64,000 nt of DNA from Luteimonas sp. (GTDB taxonomy: Bacteria > Pseudomonadota > Gammaproteobacteria > Xanthomonadales > Xanthomonadaceae): contig JANPZU010000005.1 of assembly GCA_024707405.1 (NCBI GenBank), positions 1 to 64,000 of the forward strand, given 5' to 3'. A program made the position numbers and the translations under genes. The first letter of the stretch is position 1. The number at the start of each line of letters is the position of its first letter. Shown piece after piece: positions 8,922-16,790 of the stretch. The notes beneath the pieces are model-generated. The model made no database searches and had not been told where the DNA came from. It saw only the letters and a list, made by a program, of their open reading frames with translations.

Positions 8922-10484
8922 TCACCAGAACACCGCATACAGCGCGACGAGGATCGCGACCACCGCGACCGCACCGGCATTGAACGTGCCGTCGGTGCGA
9001 TAGCTCACGTCCTCGGTGCGGATGCGGTTGCGGCCCTCGGCGGGCTTCGATGCCAGCGACACCAGCATGCCCAGGCCCAGCGCCAGCAGGAACACAAGGC
9101 CAACGCGGTCGATGAACGGCAGCGACGGCCACGCCAGCTTCAGCACGATCGACAGTGCGAACGAACCCAGCGCCGCGGCAAGTGCGCCGGCCTCGTTGGC
9201 GCGCTTCCAGAACAGTCCCAGCATGAAGATCGCCACGATGCCCGGGGTGAAGAAGCCTGTGTACTCCTGGATGTACTGGAAGGCCTGGTCGAAGCTGCCC
9301 AGCAGCGGACGCGCGGCCAGCATCGCGAGCACGGTGGCGACCACCGCGGTGATGCGGCCCACGCGCACGAGGTGCTTCTGGTCGGCTTGCGGTCGCAGCT
9401 TGGCGTACAGGTCGAGGGTGAAGATGGTCGAGACCGAATTGGTCATCGATGCCAGCGACGACACGATCGCCGCCACCAGTGCGGCGAACACCAGGCCGAG
9501 CACGCCGGCCGGCAGCAACGCCATCATCGTCGGATAGGCCGCGTCCGGCCGCGGCAGGTCGGGCGCGAGGATCACCGCGGCCAGTCCCGGCAGCACCACG
9601 ATCACCGGCATCAGCAGTTTCAGGAATGCAGCGAACAGCACGCCTTTCTGTGCTTCCTTCAGATCCTTCGCCGCGAGTGCGCGCTGGATGATGTACTGGT
9701 TGAAGCCCCAGTAGCTGATGTTCATGATCCACATGCCGCCGATCAGCACGCTGATGCCCGGCAGATCCTTGTAGAACGGATTGTCGGGGTGGAGGATCAT
9801 CTCGAAGTGGCCCGGCGCTTCGTCGACGAGGCGCGAGAAACCCGCGACCGGCCCGGCGCCGCCCGATACCTGGTCGAGGCAGATCCACACCAGAAGCAAT
9901 CCGCCCAGCACCAGCAGCGCGACCTGCACGATGTCGGTCAACGCCACCGCCTTCAGCCCGCCGTACAGCGTGTACGCCAGTGCGAACAACCCCAGCAGCA
10001 CGAGTGCTGTCATCTGGTCGATGCCGGTGACCTGTGCGGCCGCCAGCGAACCCAGCCACAGCACTGCGGTCAGGTTGACGAAGATGTAGAGCGCTACCCA
10101 GAACACCGCCATCACCGTGCGGATGCGTGCGCCGAAGCGCTCCTGCAGGAACTGCGGCATGGTGTGGATGCCGTTGCGCAGGAAGATCGGCAGGAACCAC
10201 TTGGCGACGATCAACAGCGTCGCCGCCGCCATCCATTCGTAGGACGCGATCGCCAGGCCGATGGCGAAACCCGAGCCGGACATGCCGATGATCTGTTCGG
10301 CCGAGATGTTGGCCGAGATCAGCGAAGCACCGATCGCCCACCACGGCAGCGCCTTGCCGGCGAGGAAGTAGTCGTGCGTGTCCTTGGCGTGACCGGCCTT
10401 CTCGCGCGAGACCCATTGCGCCAGCAGGAAGATGCCGACGAGGTAGGCCAGCAGGATGCCGAGGTCGAGGGAGGAGAGGTGCAT
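8922..10484 (-). CDS. Sodium/solute symporter family sugar transporter (SSS)
   Basis: This 520-residue inner-membrane symporter of the SSS/SGLT family has about 14 hydrophobic helices. The family features are DYFLAGKALPWWAIGASLISANISAEQIIGM split over helices 1-2, plus GGMWIMNISYWGFNQYIIQRAL. The SGLT-like subset usually carries glucose, galactose or related sugars with Na+. The start at 10484 is chosen because the hydrophobic N-terminus begins at once; the open frame extends 21 unrelated residues further. It is divergent from the TonB-dependent receptor gene and shares an intergenic operator at 10688-10703, so the outer- and inner-membrane import steps are likely co-regulated. Confidence 0.88.
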   Translation of the reverse strand: MHLSSLDLGILLAYLVGIFLLAQWVSREKAGHAKDTHDYFLAGKALPWWAIGASLISANISAEQIIGMSGSGFAIGLAIASYEWMAAATLLIVAKWFLPIFLRNGIHTMPQFLQERFGARIRTVMAVFWVALYIFVNLTAVLWLGSLAAAQVTGIDQMTALVLLGLFALAYTLYGGLKAVALTDIVQVALLVLGGLLLVWICLDQVSGGAGPVAGFSRLVDEAPGHFEMILHPDNPFYKDLPGISVLIGGMWIMNISYWGFNQYIIQRALAAKDLKEAQKGVLFAAFLKLLMPVIVVLPGLAAVILAPDLPRPDAAYPTMMALLPAGVLGLVFAALVAAIVSSLASMTNSVSTIFTLDLYAKLRPQADQKHLVRVGRITAVVATVLAMLAARPLLGSFDQAFQYIQEYTGFFTPGIVAIFMLGLFWKRANEAGALAAALGSFALSIVLKLAWPSLPFIDRVGLVFLLALGLGMLVSLASKPAEGRNRIRTEDVSYRTDGTFNAGAVAVVAILVALYAVFW

Positions 10485-10687
10485 CTGGCTGTCCGGATGA
10501 AGGTGGCGGCGAGGTGCGCCCCGGCTGTCGCCGTGGCGCGATGGCATGCGCCAGGCCAGTGCAAGCGACGGTCGGGCGGCTGCACTTTTCGTGTTGCACG
10601 GCAGCGCGTCACGCTGCGTCGCAACATGCCTTTTTCATTGATTCCAATGGGTTTTTTGGTATGCCGGAGGGGTCGTTGGCGGGTTTG

Positions 10688-10703
10688 TTGACAACGCTGT
10701 CAA
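10688..10703. promoter_or_regulatory. LacI-type operator with overlapping promoter (symporter / receptor)
   Basis: TTGACAACGCTGTCAA is a near-perfect palindrome (14 of 16 positions symmetric) in the divergent intergenic region. Its first six bases, TTGACA, form a consensus -35 box on the + strand. TCCAAT at 10711-10716 lies 17 bases further, a plausible -10 box. Repressor binding here would block the promoter of the TonB-dependent receptor directly. That these boxes work as a promoter is inferred from sequence only. Confidence 0.7.
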
Positions 10704-10805
10704 ATTCCAATCCAATGCAATCGCTTGCCGGATTCGGAATAGCTCGCTGCGGCTGGCGCCAATACTCGATTCCTGTTGCATGAGTCCCTGGGGAGGGAAA
10801 GAAGC

Positions 10806-13800
10806 ATGAAAAATCCGCGCATTGCGCCGAAAAAGCGCCTGCTGACATCTGCCCTGCTGCTGGCCCTCGCGTCATCGGTTGCAGCGCAGGAAGCGCCGCC
10901 CGCCAGCCAGTCCGAGTCGGGTGAAGCCACCGAACTTGACACCGTTGTCGTGACCGGTATCCGCGGCAGCCTGCAGTCTTCGATGAACCTCAAGCGCGAC
11001 GCGACGGGCATCGTCGATGGCATCATCGCTGAGGACATCGGCAAGTTCCCCGACACCAACCTCGCCGAATCGCTGCAGCGCATCTCGGGCGTATCGATCG
11101 ACCGCAGCATGGGCGAGGGCTCGAAGGTCACGGTTCGCGGCGTCGGGCCGGACTTCAACCTCGTCCTGCTCAACGGGCGCCAGATGCCAGCCTCCAGCAT
11201 CGAGGCGACGAATGCCTCCAATTCGCGCGCCTTCGACTTCGCGAACCTCGCCTCCGAGTCGATCTCGGGCGTCGAAGTGTTCAAGACCAGCCGTGCGTCG
11301 TCCCCGACCGGCGGCCTCGGCGCCACGATCAACATCAAGACAGCGCGTCCGCTCGATGCCGGAACGCTGGCGAACGTCGGCATGAAGGGTGTCCACGACA
11401 CCTCGGTGAACAACCTGCCCAACGATATGCGCGGCGACTCGGTGACCGGCGAACTGTCGGGCATATTCAGCCAGGTCTCGGCCGATGGTCGCTTCGGCTT
11501 GGCGCTCAGCGGCAGCTACCAGGATCGCGACTTCGGCTACAACGAAGCGGCAGTCGGTGGTGGCTGGTATGCGTTCCCGGGAGGCCAGGGGCCGCTGGTG
11601 AACACGGTCGGCAATGCCACCAACCCGCCGGGCGCCGGTGACATCTACTCCATCCCGCAGAACCTGATCTATGCGGTCAACGGCGTGAAGCGCCAGCGCA
11701 CCAACGGTCAGGCCACGCTGCAGTGGGCGCCGACCGACCGCGTGACGGCCACGCTCGATTACACCTACGCCGAAAACCGCATCCAGCAGCGTCGCCACGA
11801 ACTGTCGACGTGGTTCAACCAGGCCGCATCCGCCACTTCATGGACCGACGGGCCGGTTGCGGGGCCATTGAGCTATACCGAATACGCGGGCTGCTTCAAT
11901 CCCGCGACCGAGCAGTGGACTGCCAGCGATCCGAACAACGTATGCCCGGCAGGATTCGAGCCGCGCTGGGGCGACCTGGCGATGGCCGGCGCGCTCAATG
12001 CCACCAAGAACGAGAACAAGTCGCTTGGTTTCAACGTCGAGTGGGCGGTCACCGACTCATTCGATCTCAGCTTCGACTACCACAGCTCCAGTGCGGAATC
12101 TGGTGCGGACAGCCCGTTGGGCTCCAACAACGTGATCGGCACGGCAGCATTCGTGCGCGGCGTGACGAACGTCGACTTCAGCGGCGATTTCCCGGTGTTG
12201 TCGGTGATGCTGCCGCCCGGCGTGACCAGCGTCAGCCCAAGTGAAATGATGGTCACCGGTTCGTCGTTCCGAAACAGCTACATGAAATCGGAGGTCGACC
12301 AAGGCCAGGTGCACGGCACGTTCCGTTTCGCCGACTACTCGCGCCTGGACTTCGGCGTGGGCTATACCGAAGTGAACAATCGCACGGCCTACAACTTCAC
12401 CCAGCGCGACGACTGGGGTGGCTTTGCAGGTGGTCCCGCGGACTACGCCGACAACCTCTGGATCGCGGACGACATCAGCCGCTACTTCGACCAGTTCCCG
12501 GGCAGCAGCGGTGCGTTCGGGCAGTTCTTCATCTTCGATTTCGATCGCGTGCGCGATGCGGCGATCGCCGCGCGCGGCGGGGATACCGCAGCCTACCTGC
12601 CGCCCGACAACTTCACCACGGATCGCCGCGCCACGGAGAAGTCGCAGAGCGCGTACGTGCAGTGGAGCAACACCTGGGACTTCGCCATGCCGGTGAATGC
12701 ATCCGTCGGTGTGCGCTACGAAAAGACCGATGTCACTTCAAGCGCGCTGGTGCCGATCGCGACCGGGTTGACCTGGACTGGCGCCAATGAGTTCTCGGTG
12801 CAGTTCGGCGCCCCCGACTTCACCACGCTCAAGGGGAGCTATCGGTACTGGCTCCCCAGCATCGACCTCAGCGTCGAACTGACCGAGAGCATGGTGTTGC
12901 GCGGCAGCTATGGCCACAGTATCGGCCGGCCGCAGTGGAACCACATCCAGGGTGGGCAGACGCTTGATTCGTTCGCTGCGTACGAGGGGGGCACCGGCTC
13001 CCAGGGCGATCCCGGGCTGAAGCCGCTGGAGTCGAAGAACTTCGACCTGTCGTTCGAGTGGTACTACGGCGAGGCGAGCTACGTGTCGATCGGTTACTTC
13101 CGCAAGGACATCGACAATTACATCGGCACGTCGATGGCGGAGATCTCGCCGTTCGACCTGACCACGCCGGTCGGCGGCGCCTATTTCAACGAGGCCGTTG
13201 CCAATGGCTGTGCCGTTGGCTCGACGGATTTCCGCGGGTGCGTGCGTCGTTACATCTTCGCCAACTACGACGGCAGTCCGGGCGTGACCCAGACTGGTTG
13301 GGATACGAATGGCCAACCGACCGGCACCATCGCCGGCCGGCCCGGGGATCCGGCGGCGATCTTCCGCGTCTCGGTTCCGGTCAACAAGGAATCGTCCTCG
13401 CTCGATGGCTGGGAGATCAATATCCAGCACATGTTCGGCCAGAGCGGATTCGGCGTGTCGGCGAACTACACCATCGTCGACTCCGACCTCACCTACGATG
13501 ACTTCAACCTCGGCGACCAGTTCGCCATGCTGGGGCTCAGCAACGCGGCCAACTTCGTCGCGTTCTACGACAAGGGGCCGTGGCAGATCCGTGCGGCCTA
13601 CAACTGGCGCGACAAGTTCTTGTCCAGTACGTTCGACAGCTGGCGTCCCAACCCGATCTACGTCGAGGACTACGGTCAGTGGGACGTGAACGTGAGCTAC
13701 CAGGTGTCGGAGAACTTCTCGGTGCATGCCGAGGCGATCAATCTGACCGACGAGACCATGCGCTCGCATGGCCGCAATGAGCGGCAGGTGTTCTACGCGA

Positions 13801-13847
13801 CACAGACGGGACCGCGTTACATGTTCGGTTTCCGCTACAAGTTCTAA
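10806..13847 (+). CDS. TonB-dependent receptor, sugar-uptake type
   Basis: This 1013-residue outer-membrane receptor imports a ligand with energy from TonB. It has a signal peptide (ending ASSVAAQ), a TonB-box-like LDTVVVTGIRGSLQSS, the plug (DGIIAEDIGKFPDTNLAESL and VRGVGPDFNLVLLNGRQM) and a 22-strand-type barrel ending in FGFRYKF, with a terminal aromatic as is usual. This plug type is common in Xanthomonas and Caulobacter receptors for plant or algal oligosaccharides. The start at 10806 follows GGGAGGGAAAG. Neighbouring GH3, GH16, symporter and LacI genes argue for a beta-glucan oligosaccharide ligand, which is inference. The transcript is followed by a strong hairpin and then a cupin-like gene. 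Confidence 0.92.
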   Translation: MKNPRIAPKKRLLTSALLLALASSVAAQEAPPASQSESGEATELDTVVVTGIRGSLQSSMNLKRDATGIVDGIIAEDIGKFPDTNLAESLQRISGVSIDRSMGEGSKVTVRGVGPDFNLVLLNGRQMPASSIEATNASNSRAFDFANLASESISGVEVFKTSRASSPTGGLGATINIKTARPLDAGTLANVGMKGVHDTSVNNLPNDMRGDSVTGELSGIFSQVSADGRFGLALSGSYQDRDFGYNEAAVGGGWYAFPGGQGPLVNTVGNATNPPGAGDIYSIPQNLIYAVNGVKRQRTNGQATLQWAPTDRVTATLDYTYAENRIQQRRHELSTWFNQAASATSWTDGPVAGPLSYTEYAGCFNPATEQWTASDPNNVCPAGFEPRWGDLAMAGALNATKNENKSLGFNVEWAVTDSFDLSFDYHSSSAESGADSPLGSNNVIGTAAFVRGVTNVDFSGDFPVLSVMLPPGVTSVSPSEMMVTGSSFRNSYMKSEVDQGQVHGTFRFADYSRLDFGVGYTEVNNRTAYNFTQRDDWGGFAGGPADYADNLWIADDISRYFDQFPGSSGAFGQFFIFDFDRVRDAAIAARGGDTAAYLPPDNFTTDRRATEKSQSAYVQWSNTWDFAMPVNASVGVRYEKTDVTSSALVPIATGLTWTGANEFSVQFGAPDFTTLKGSYRYWLPSIDLSVELTESMVLRGSYGHSIGRPQWNHIQGGQTLDSFAAYEGGTGSQGDPGLKPLESKNFDLSFEWYYGEASYVSIGYFRKDIDNYIGTSMAEISPFDLTTPVGGAYFNEAVANGCAVGSTDFRGCVRRYIFANYDGSPGVTQTGWDTNGQPTGTIAGRPGDPAAIFRVSVPVNKESSSLDGWEINIQHMFGQSGFGVSANYTIVDSDLTYDDFNLGDQFAMLGLSNAANFVAFYDKGPWQIRAAYNWRDKFLSSTFDSWRPNPIYVEDYGQWDVNVSYQVSENFSVHAEAINLTDETMRSHGRNERQVFYATQTGPRYMFGFRYKF

Positions 13848-13857
13848 GGCATGTGAT

Positions 13858-13893
13858 GCATCAGGCGCCGGCCGCAATGCCGGCGCCTGATGC
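13858..13893 (+). terminator. Strong hairpin between receptor and cupin-like gene
   Basis: A 15-bp perfect inverted repeat (GCATCAGGCGCCGGC and its complement) with a 6-base loop starts about ten bases after the receptor stop. It lacks a T-run. It may be a weak terminator or an mRNA-stabilising hairpin that lowers expression of the following gene relative to the receptor. Confidence 0.55.
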
Positions 13894-13938
13894 CGAAGCC
13901 ATGCCAGGCATGCTGCTATCGTGGCCGCAGCCTTCCGG

Positions 13939-14982
13939 ATGTTTCCAATGATGCCCGCTACCCTGCAGCCAGCGCCGATCCGCGAAGTCGGCGCTGGCGT
14001 TCCGCTGGACGAGGTCGTGTCTTCGCCAACGCCCATCGTGATCCGTGGCTTGGTCGCGGACTGGCCGCTGGTCGACGCAGCGCGGGCGGGGGATGGCCCG
14101 GCGATCGCTTACCTCAAGCGTTTCGCCAACGACGCGCTGCCGGCGGTTGCGACGATCGCGCCTCCCGACGTGGCTGGCCGGATTTTCTACAACGACGATC
14201 TGTCCGGCTTCAATTTCCGCCGCGAACAGATTCCGATGTCGGTCGCGCTCGATACGCTGCTCAAGTACCACGATGTACCGGACGCGCCGCTGATCTACCT
14301 TGGTGCGACCACGATCGATACCTACCTGCCGGGTTTCATCGCCGGCAATGCCGTCGATCTGGGCGAGCGCGACGCGCTGGCCAGCATCTGGATCGGCAAC
14401 CGGTCGCGCGTGCCGACACATCAGGATCTGCCTTCGAATCTGGCGTGTGTCGCCGTGGGGCATCGTCGCTTCACGCTGTTCCCGCCGGAGCAGTTGCGCA
14501 ACCTGTACATCGGCCCGCTGGATCTCACGCCGGCGGGGCAGCCGGTGAGCCTGGTTGATCCTGCGGCACCGGATCTCGCGCGTTTCCCGAAGTTTGCCAA
14601 AGCATGGCAACACGCGCAGGTGGCCGAACTCGGGCCGGGTGATGCGCTGTTCATCCCCGGCATGTGGTGGCACCACATCGAGGCGCTGGATGCGTTCAAC
14701 GTGCTCGTGAACTACTGGTGGCGTCCGTCAGCCGGATTCGGTGATGTGCCTTTGAACGCACTGATGCTGGCCATTCTGAGCCTGCGCGACTTGCCTGCGC
14801 AGGAGCGTGCGATCTGGCAGGAAGTCTTCCGTCATTACGTGTTCGAGTTCGAGGCCGATGCGGTCGCGGGGCACATTCCCGAAGCGGCGCGACACGTGTT
14901 GGGCGAACTGGACCAAGCCAAGGCCGACAACCTCAGGGCGCACCTGATGCAGCGTTTGGCAGGCGTGATGCGCAGGGACTGA
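13939..14982 (+). CDS. Cupin-like / JmjC-type domain protein
   Basis: This protein of about 350 residues belongs to the Cupin_8 (JmjC-like) family, whose members often act as Fe(II)/2-oxoglutarate-dependent hydroxylases. Visible features are SPTPIVIRGLVADWP near the start, the first metal-ligand motif THQD in SRVPTHQDLPSN and a distal histidine in MWWHHIEALDAFNVLVNYWW. The C-terminus is helical. Such genes frequently sit directly behind TonB-dependent sugar receptors in this order of bacteria; the substrate is unknown. The start is uncertain: ATGs at 13939, 13948 and 13951 and a GTG at 13921 are all in frame and none has a convincing ribosome binding site. Confidence 0.8.
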   Translation: MFPMMPATLQPAPIREVGAGVPLDEVVSSPTPIVIRGLVADWPLVDAARAGDGPAIAYLKRFANDALPAVATIAPPDVAGRIFYNDDLSGFNFRREQIPMSVALDTLLKYHDVPDAPLIYLGATTIDTYLPGFIAGNAVDLGERDALASIWIGNRSRVPTHQDLPSNLACVAVGHRRFTLFPPEQLRNLYIGPLDLTPAGQPVSLVDPAAPDLARFPKFAKAWQHAQVAELGPGDALFIPGMWWHHIEALDAFNVLVNYWWRPSAGFGDVPLNALMLAILSLRDLPAQERAIWQEVFRHYVFEFEADAVAGHIPEAARHVLGELDQAKADNLRAHLMQRLAGVMRRD

Positions 14983-15021
14983 TGATGGCGGGACGCAGCT
15001 AGCACAGTCCAATTGGAAGTC

Positions 15022-15054
15022 CGCGCATGCACCGCGGGTGGCGGTGCATGCGCG
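15022..15054. terminator. Symmetric hairpin between convergent genes
   Basis: A 14-bp perfect stem (CGCGCATGCACCGC and complement) with a 5-base loop separates the convergent cupin-like and FucP-type genes. There is no T-run on either side, so termination efficiency is uncertain. Confidence 0.5.
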
Positions 15055-15064
15055 TGGACAGCCC

Positions 15065-16525
15065 TCAGTGCCCGCCTTGCGCGGCCAGCTTGTCCAGATC
15101 GATGCCCTGCTTGCGCAGGATGCCGGTGGTGCGCCACGCGTAGAACGCGAGGTAGGCGAAGCAGATGATGCCGACGATGAAGCTCAGGTGGATGCCGTGG
15201 TGGTCGGCCATCCAGCCCTGAAGCCAGCTCACCAGGCCGCCGCCCATGATCATCATGATCAGCAGGCTGCTGCCCTGTCCGGTGTTGCGGCCCAGGCCGG
15301 TGATGGCCAGCGTGAAGATGCAGGGCCACATGGTGCTGCAGAACAGGCCGACGCTGATGAAGGCGATCACGCTGGTCATGCCGGTGGTGGACATGCCGAT
15401 CAGCAGCGACACGATGCCGCAGAAGGAGAAGATCAGCAGCATCCTCGCGGGGTTGCCGCGGCTGGCGAAGGTGGCGAGGATCATCGCGACGATCACGCCT
15501 GCATACAGCAGGAACTGCGAGACCGAATAGCCGGCGATGCTGTTGACCAGCAGGAACACGCCGAAGGCGAGGTAGGGCAGCAGCAGGGTGAGTATCAGCT
15601 TGACGGTCGGCGGTGCACTGAACGCACCGGCAGCGCCGGCCCAGCGACCGATCATCAGGCTGGCCCAGTACAGCGACACGAATGGCGCGATCATCGAGGT
15701 GTTCAGGCCGAGGCCGCCTTGCTCCACCGGGAGCTTCAGGTAAGCGGGGAGGTTGGCGATGGTCGAGACTTCGACGCCGACGTAGACGAAGATCGCGATC
15801 ATGCCCAGCACGAGCTGCGGATACGCGAAGGCCGACTTCTTGTGAACCAGCTTGGTCGTGTCTTCGGCTTCGTCCGCCGCCAGCGCGTCGAGGTCGATCT
15901 TGTTGGGCACCGACGAGAACTTGAGGAACACGGCGACCAGCACGAACGCGGCGCCCAGCACCAGGTAGGGCGTCTTCACTGCTTCGATGTTGGCCTCGGT
16001 GCCGCCGGCCGTGACGCTGCCGAAGATCGCGATGCTCACCAGCAGCGGGCCGATGGTGGTGCCGAAGTTGTTGACGCCGCCCGCCAGCGTGAGCCGCTGC
16101 GCGCCGGTGGCAGGGTCGCCCATCATGATCGCCAGCGGATTGGCCGCGATCTGCTGCAGCGAGAAGCCCAGGCCGACGATGAACAGGCCCGACAGCATCA
16201 GTCCGAACGAGCCGGCATTCGCCGCCGGGTAGAAGAGCAGCGTGCCGGCGGCCGAAATCAGCAGGCCGAGCGCGATGCCGTTCTTGTAGCCGATGCGGTT
16301 GAGCAGGTCGGCGCCGATGGCCTTGGACGTGAGGAAGTAGATGATCGAACCGACGGTATAGGCGACGTAGAACGCCACCGCCACGTACTGGCTCTGTGCC
16401 TGGGTGAGGTGGAAGGCGTTCTTGAAGACCGGGATCAGGATCTCGTTGCTGGCGGCGACGAAGCCCCAGAAGAAGAACACGGTCACCAGTACGAGGAATT
16501 GCGACCAGCGCGTCTGAGTCGTCAT
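15065..16525 (-). CDS. FucP-type MFS sugar transporter (glucose/galactose-like)
   Basis: This 486-residue inner-membrane permease of the fucose:H+ symporter (FHS) family of the MFS has about twelve helices. It begins MTTQTRWSQFLVLVTVFFFW, with characteristic FVAASNEILIPVFKNAF, GLGFSLQQIAANPLAIMMG and GGVNNFGTTIGP segments. Close relatives import glucose, galactose or fucose. The start at 16525 is preferred; the frame runs open for 30 more residues that are not membrane-like. A perfect LacI-type palindrome lies 119 bases upstream of the start, so it likely belongs to the same regulon as the GH3-GH16 operon and imports the released monosaccharide. Confidence 0.9.
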   Translation of the reverse strand: MTTQTRWSQFLVLVTVFFFWGFVAASNEILIPVFKNAFHLTQAQSQYVAVAFYVAYTVGSIIYFLTSKAIGADLLNRIGYKNGIALGLLISAAGTLLFYPAANAGSFGLMLSGLFIVGLGFSLQQIAANPLAIMMGDPATGAQRLTLAGGVNNFGTTIGPLLVSIAIFGSVTAGGTEANIEAVKTPYLVLGAAFVLVAVFLKFSSVPNKIDLDALAADEAEDTTKLVHKKSAFAYPQLVLGMIAIFVYVGVEVSTIANLPAYLKLPVEQGGLGLNTSMIAPFVSLYWASLMIGRWAGAAGAFSAPPTVKLILTLLLPYLAFGVFLLVNSIAGYSVSQFLLYAGVIVAMILATFASRGNPARMLLIFSFCGIVSLLIGMSTTGMTSVIAFISVGLFCSTMWPCIFTLAITGLGRNTGQGSSLLIMMIMGGGLVSWLQGWMADHHGIHLSFIVGIICFAYLAFYAWRTTGILRKQGIDLDKLAAQGGH

Positions 16526-16628
16526 GGGCCTGCCGTTGCATGTTGGGTGGATGGATGGCGCTGCAATCCGATGTTGCTGCAATCCCCACTGGAAGGATTG
16601 CGGCACTCGCGGCAATGCACCGGAATGG

Positions 16629-16658
16629 CTTGTACAGAATGGCTGACAACGTTGTCAA
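16629..16658 (-). promoter_or_regulatory. LacI-type operator and promoter of the FucP-type transporter
   Basis: TGACAACGTTGTCA (16644-16657) is a perfect palindrome differing from the GH3 operator only at the symmetric inner positions. On the minus strand it overlaps a consensus TTGACA -35 box. TACAAG, read on the minus strand at 16629-16634, is a fair -10 box with an 18-base spacer. Repressor and RNA polymerase would compete here. Confidence 0.75.
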
Positions 16659-16790
16659 ACTTTACTGCCCCGCAAGTGTCCTGCGCACCTAACACGTTGT
16701 TGCCACGAAGGATGGGTGTTGCGGTGCAGTGCTTCCCCGCGCCTGCCCGCGCCCGGAGGACGTGTCGCGGCACTCACGTAAAATACGGCG

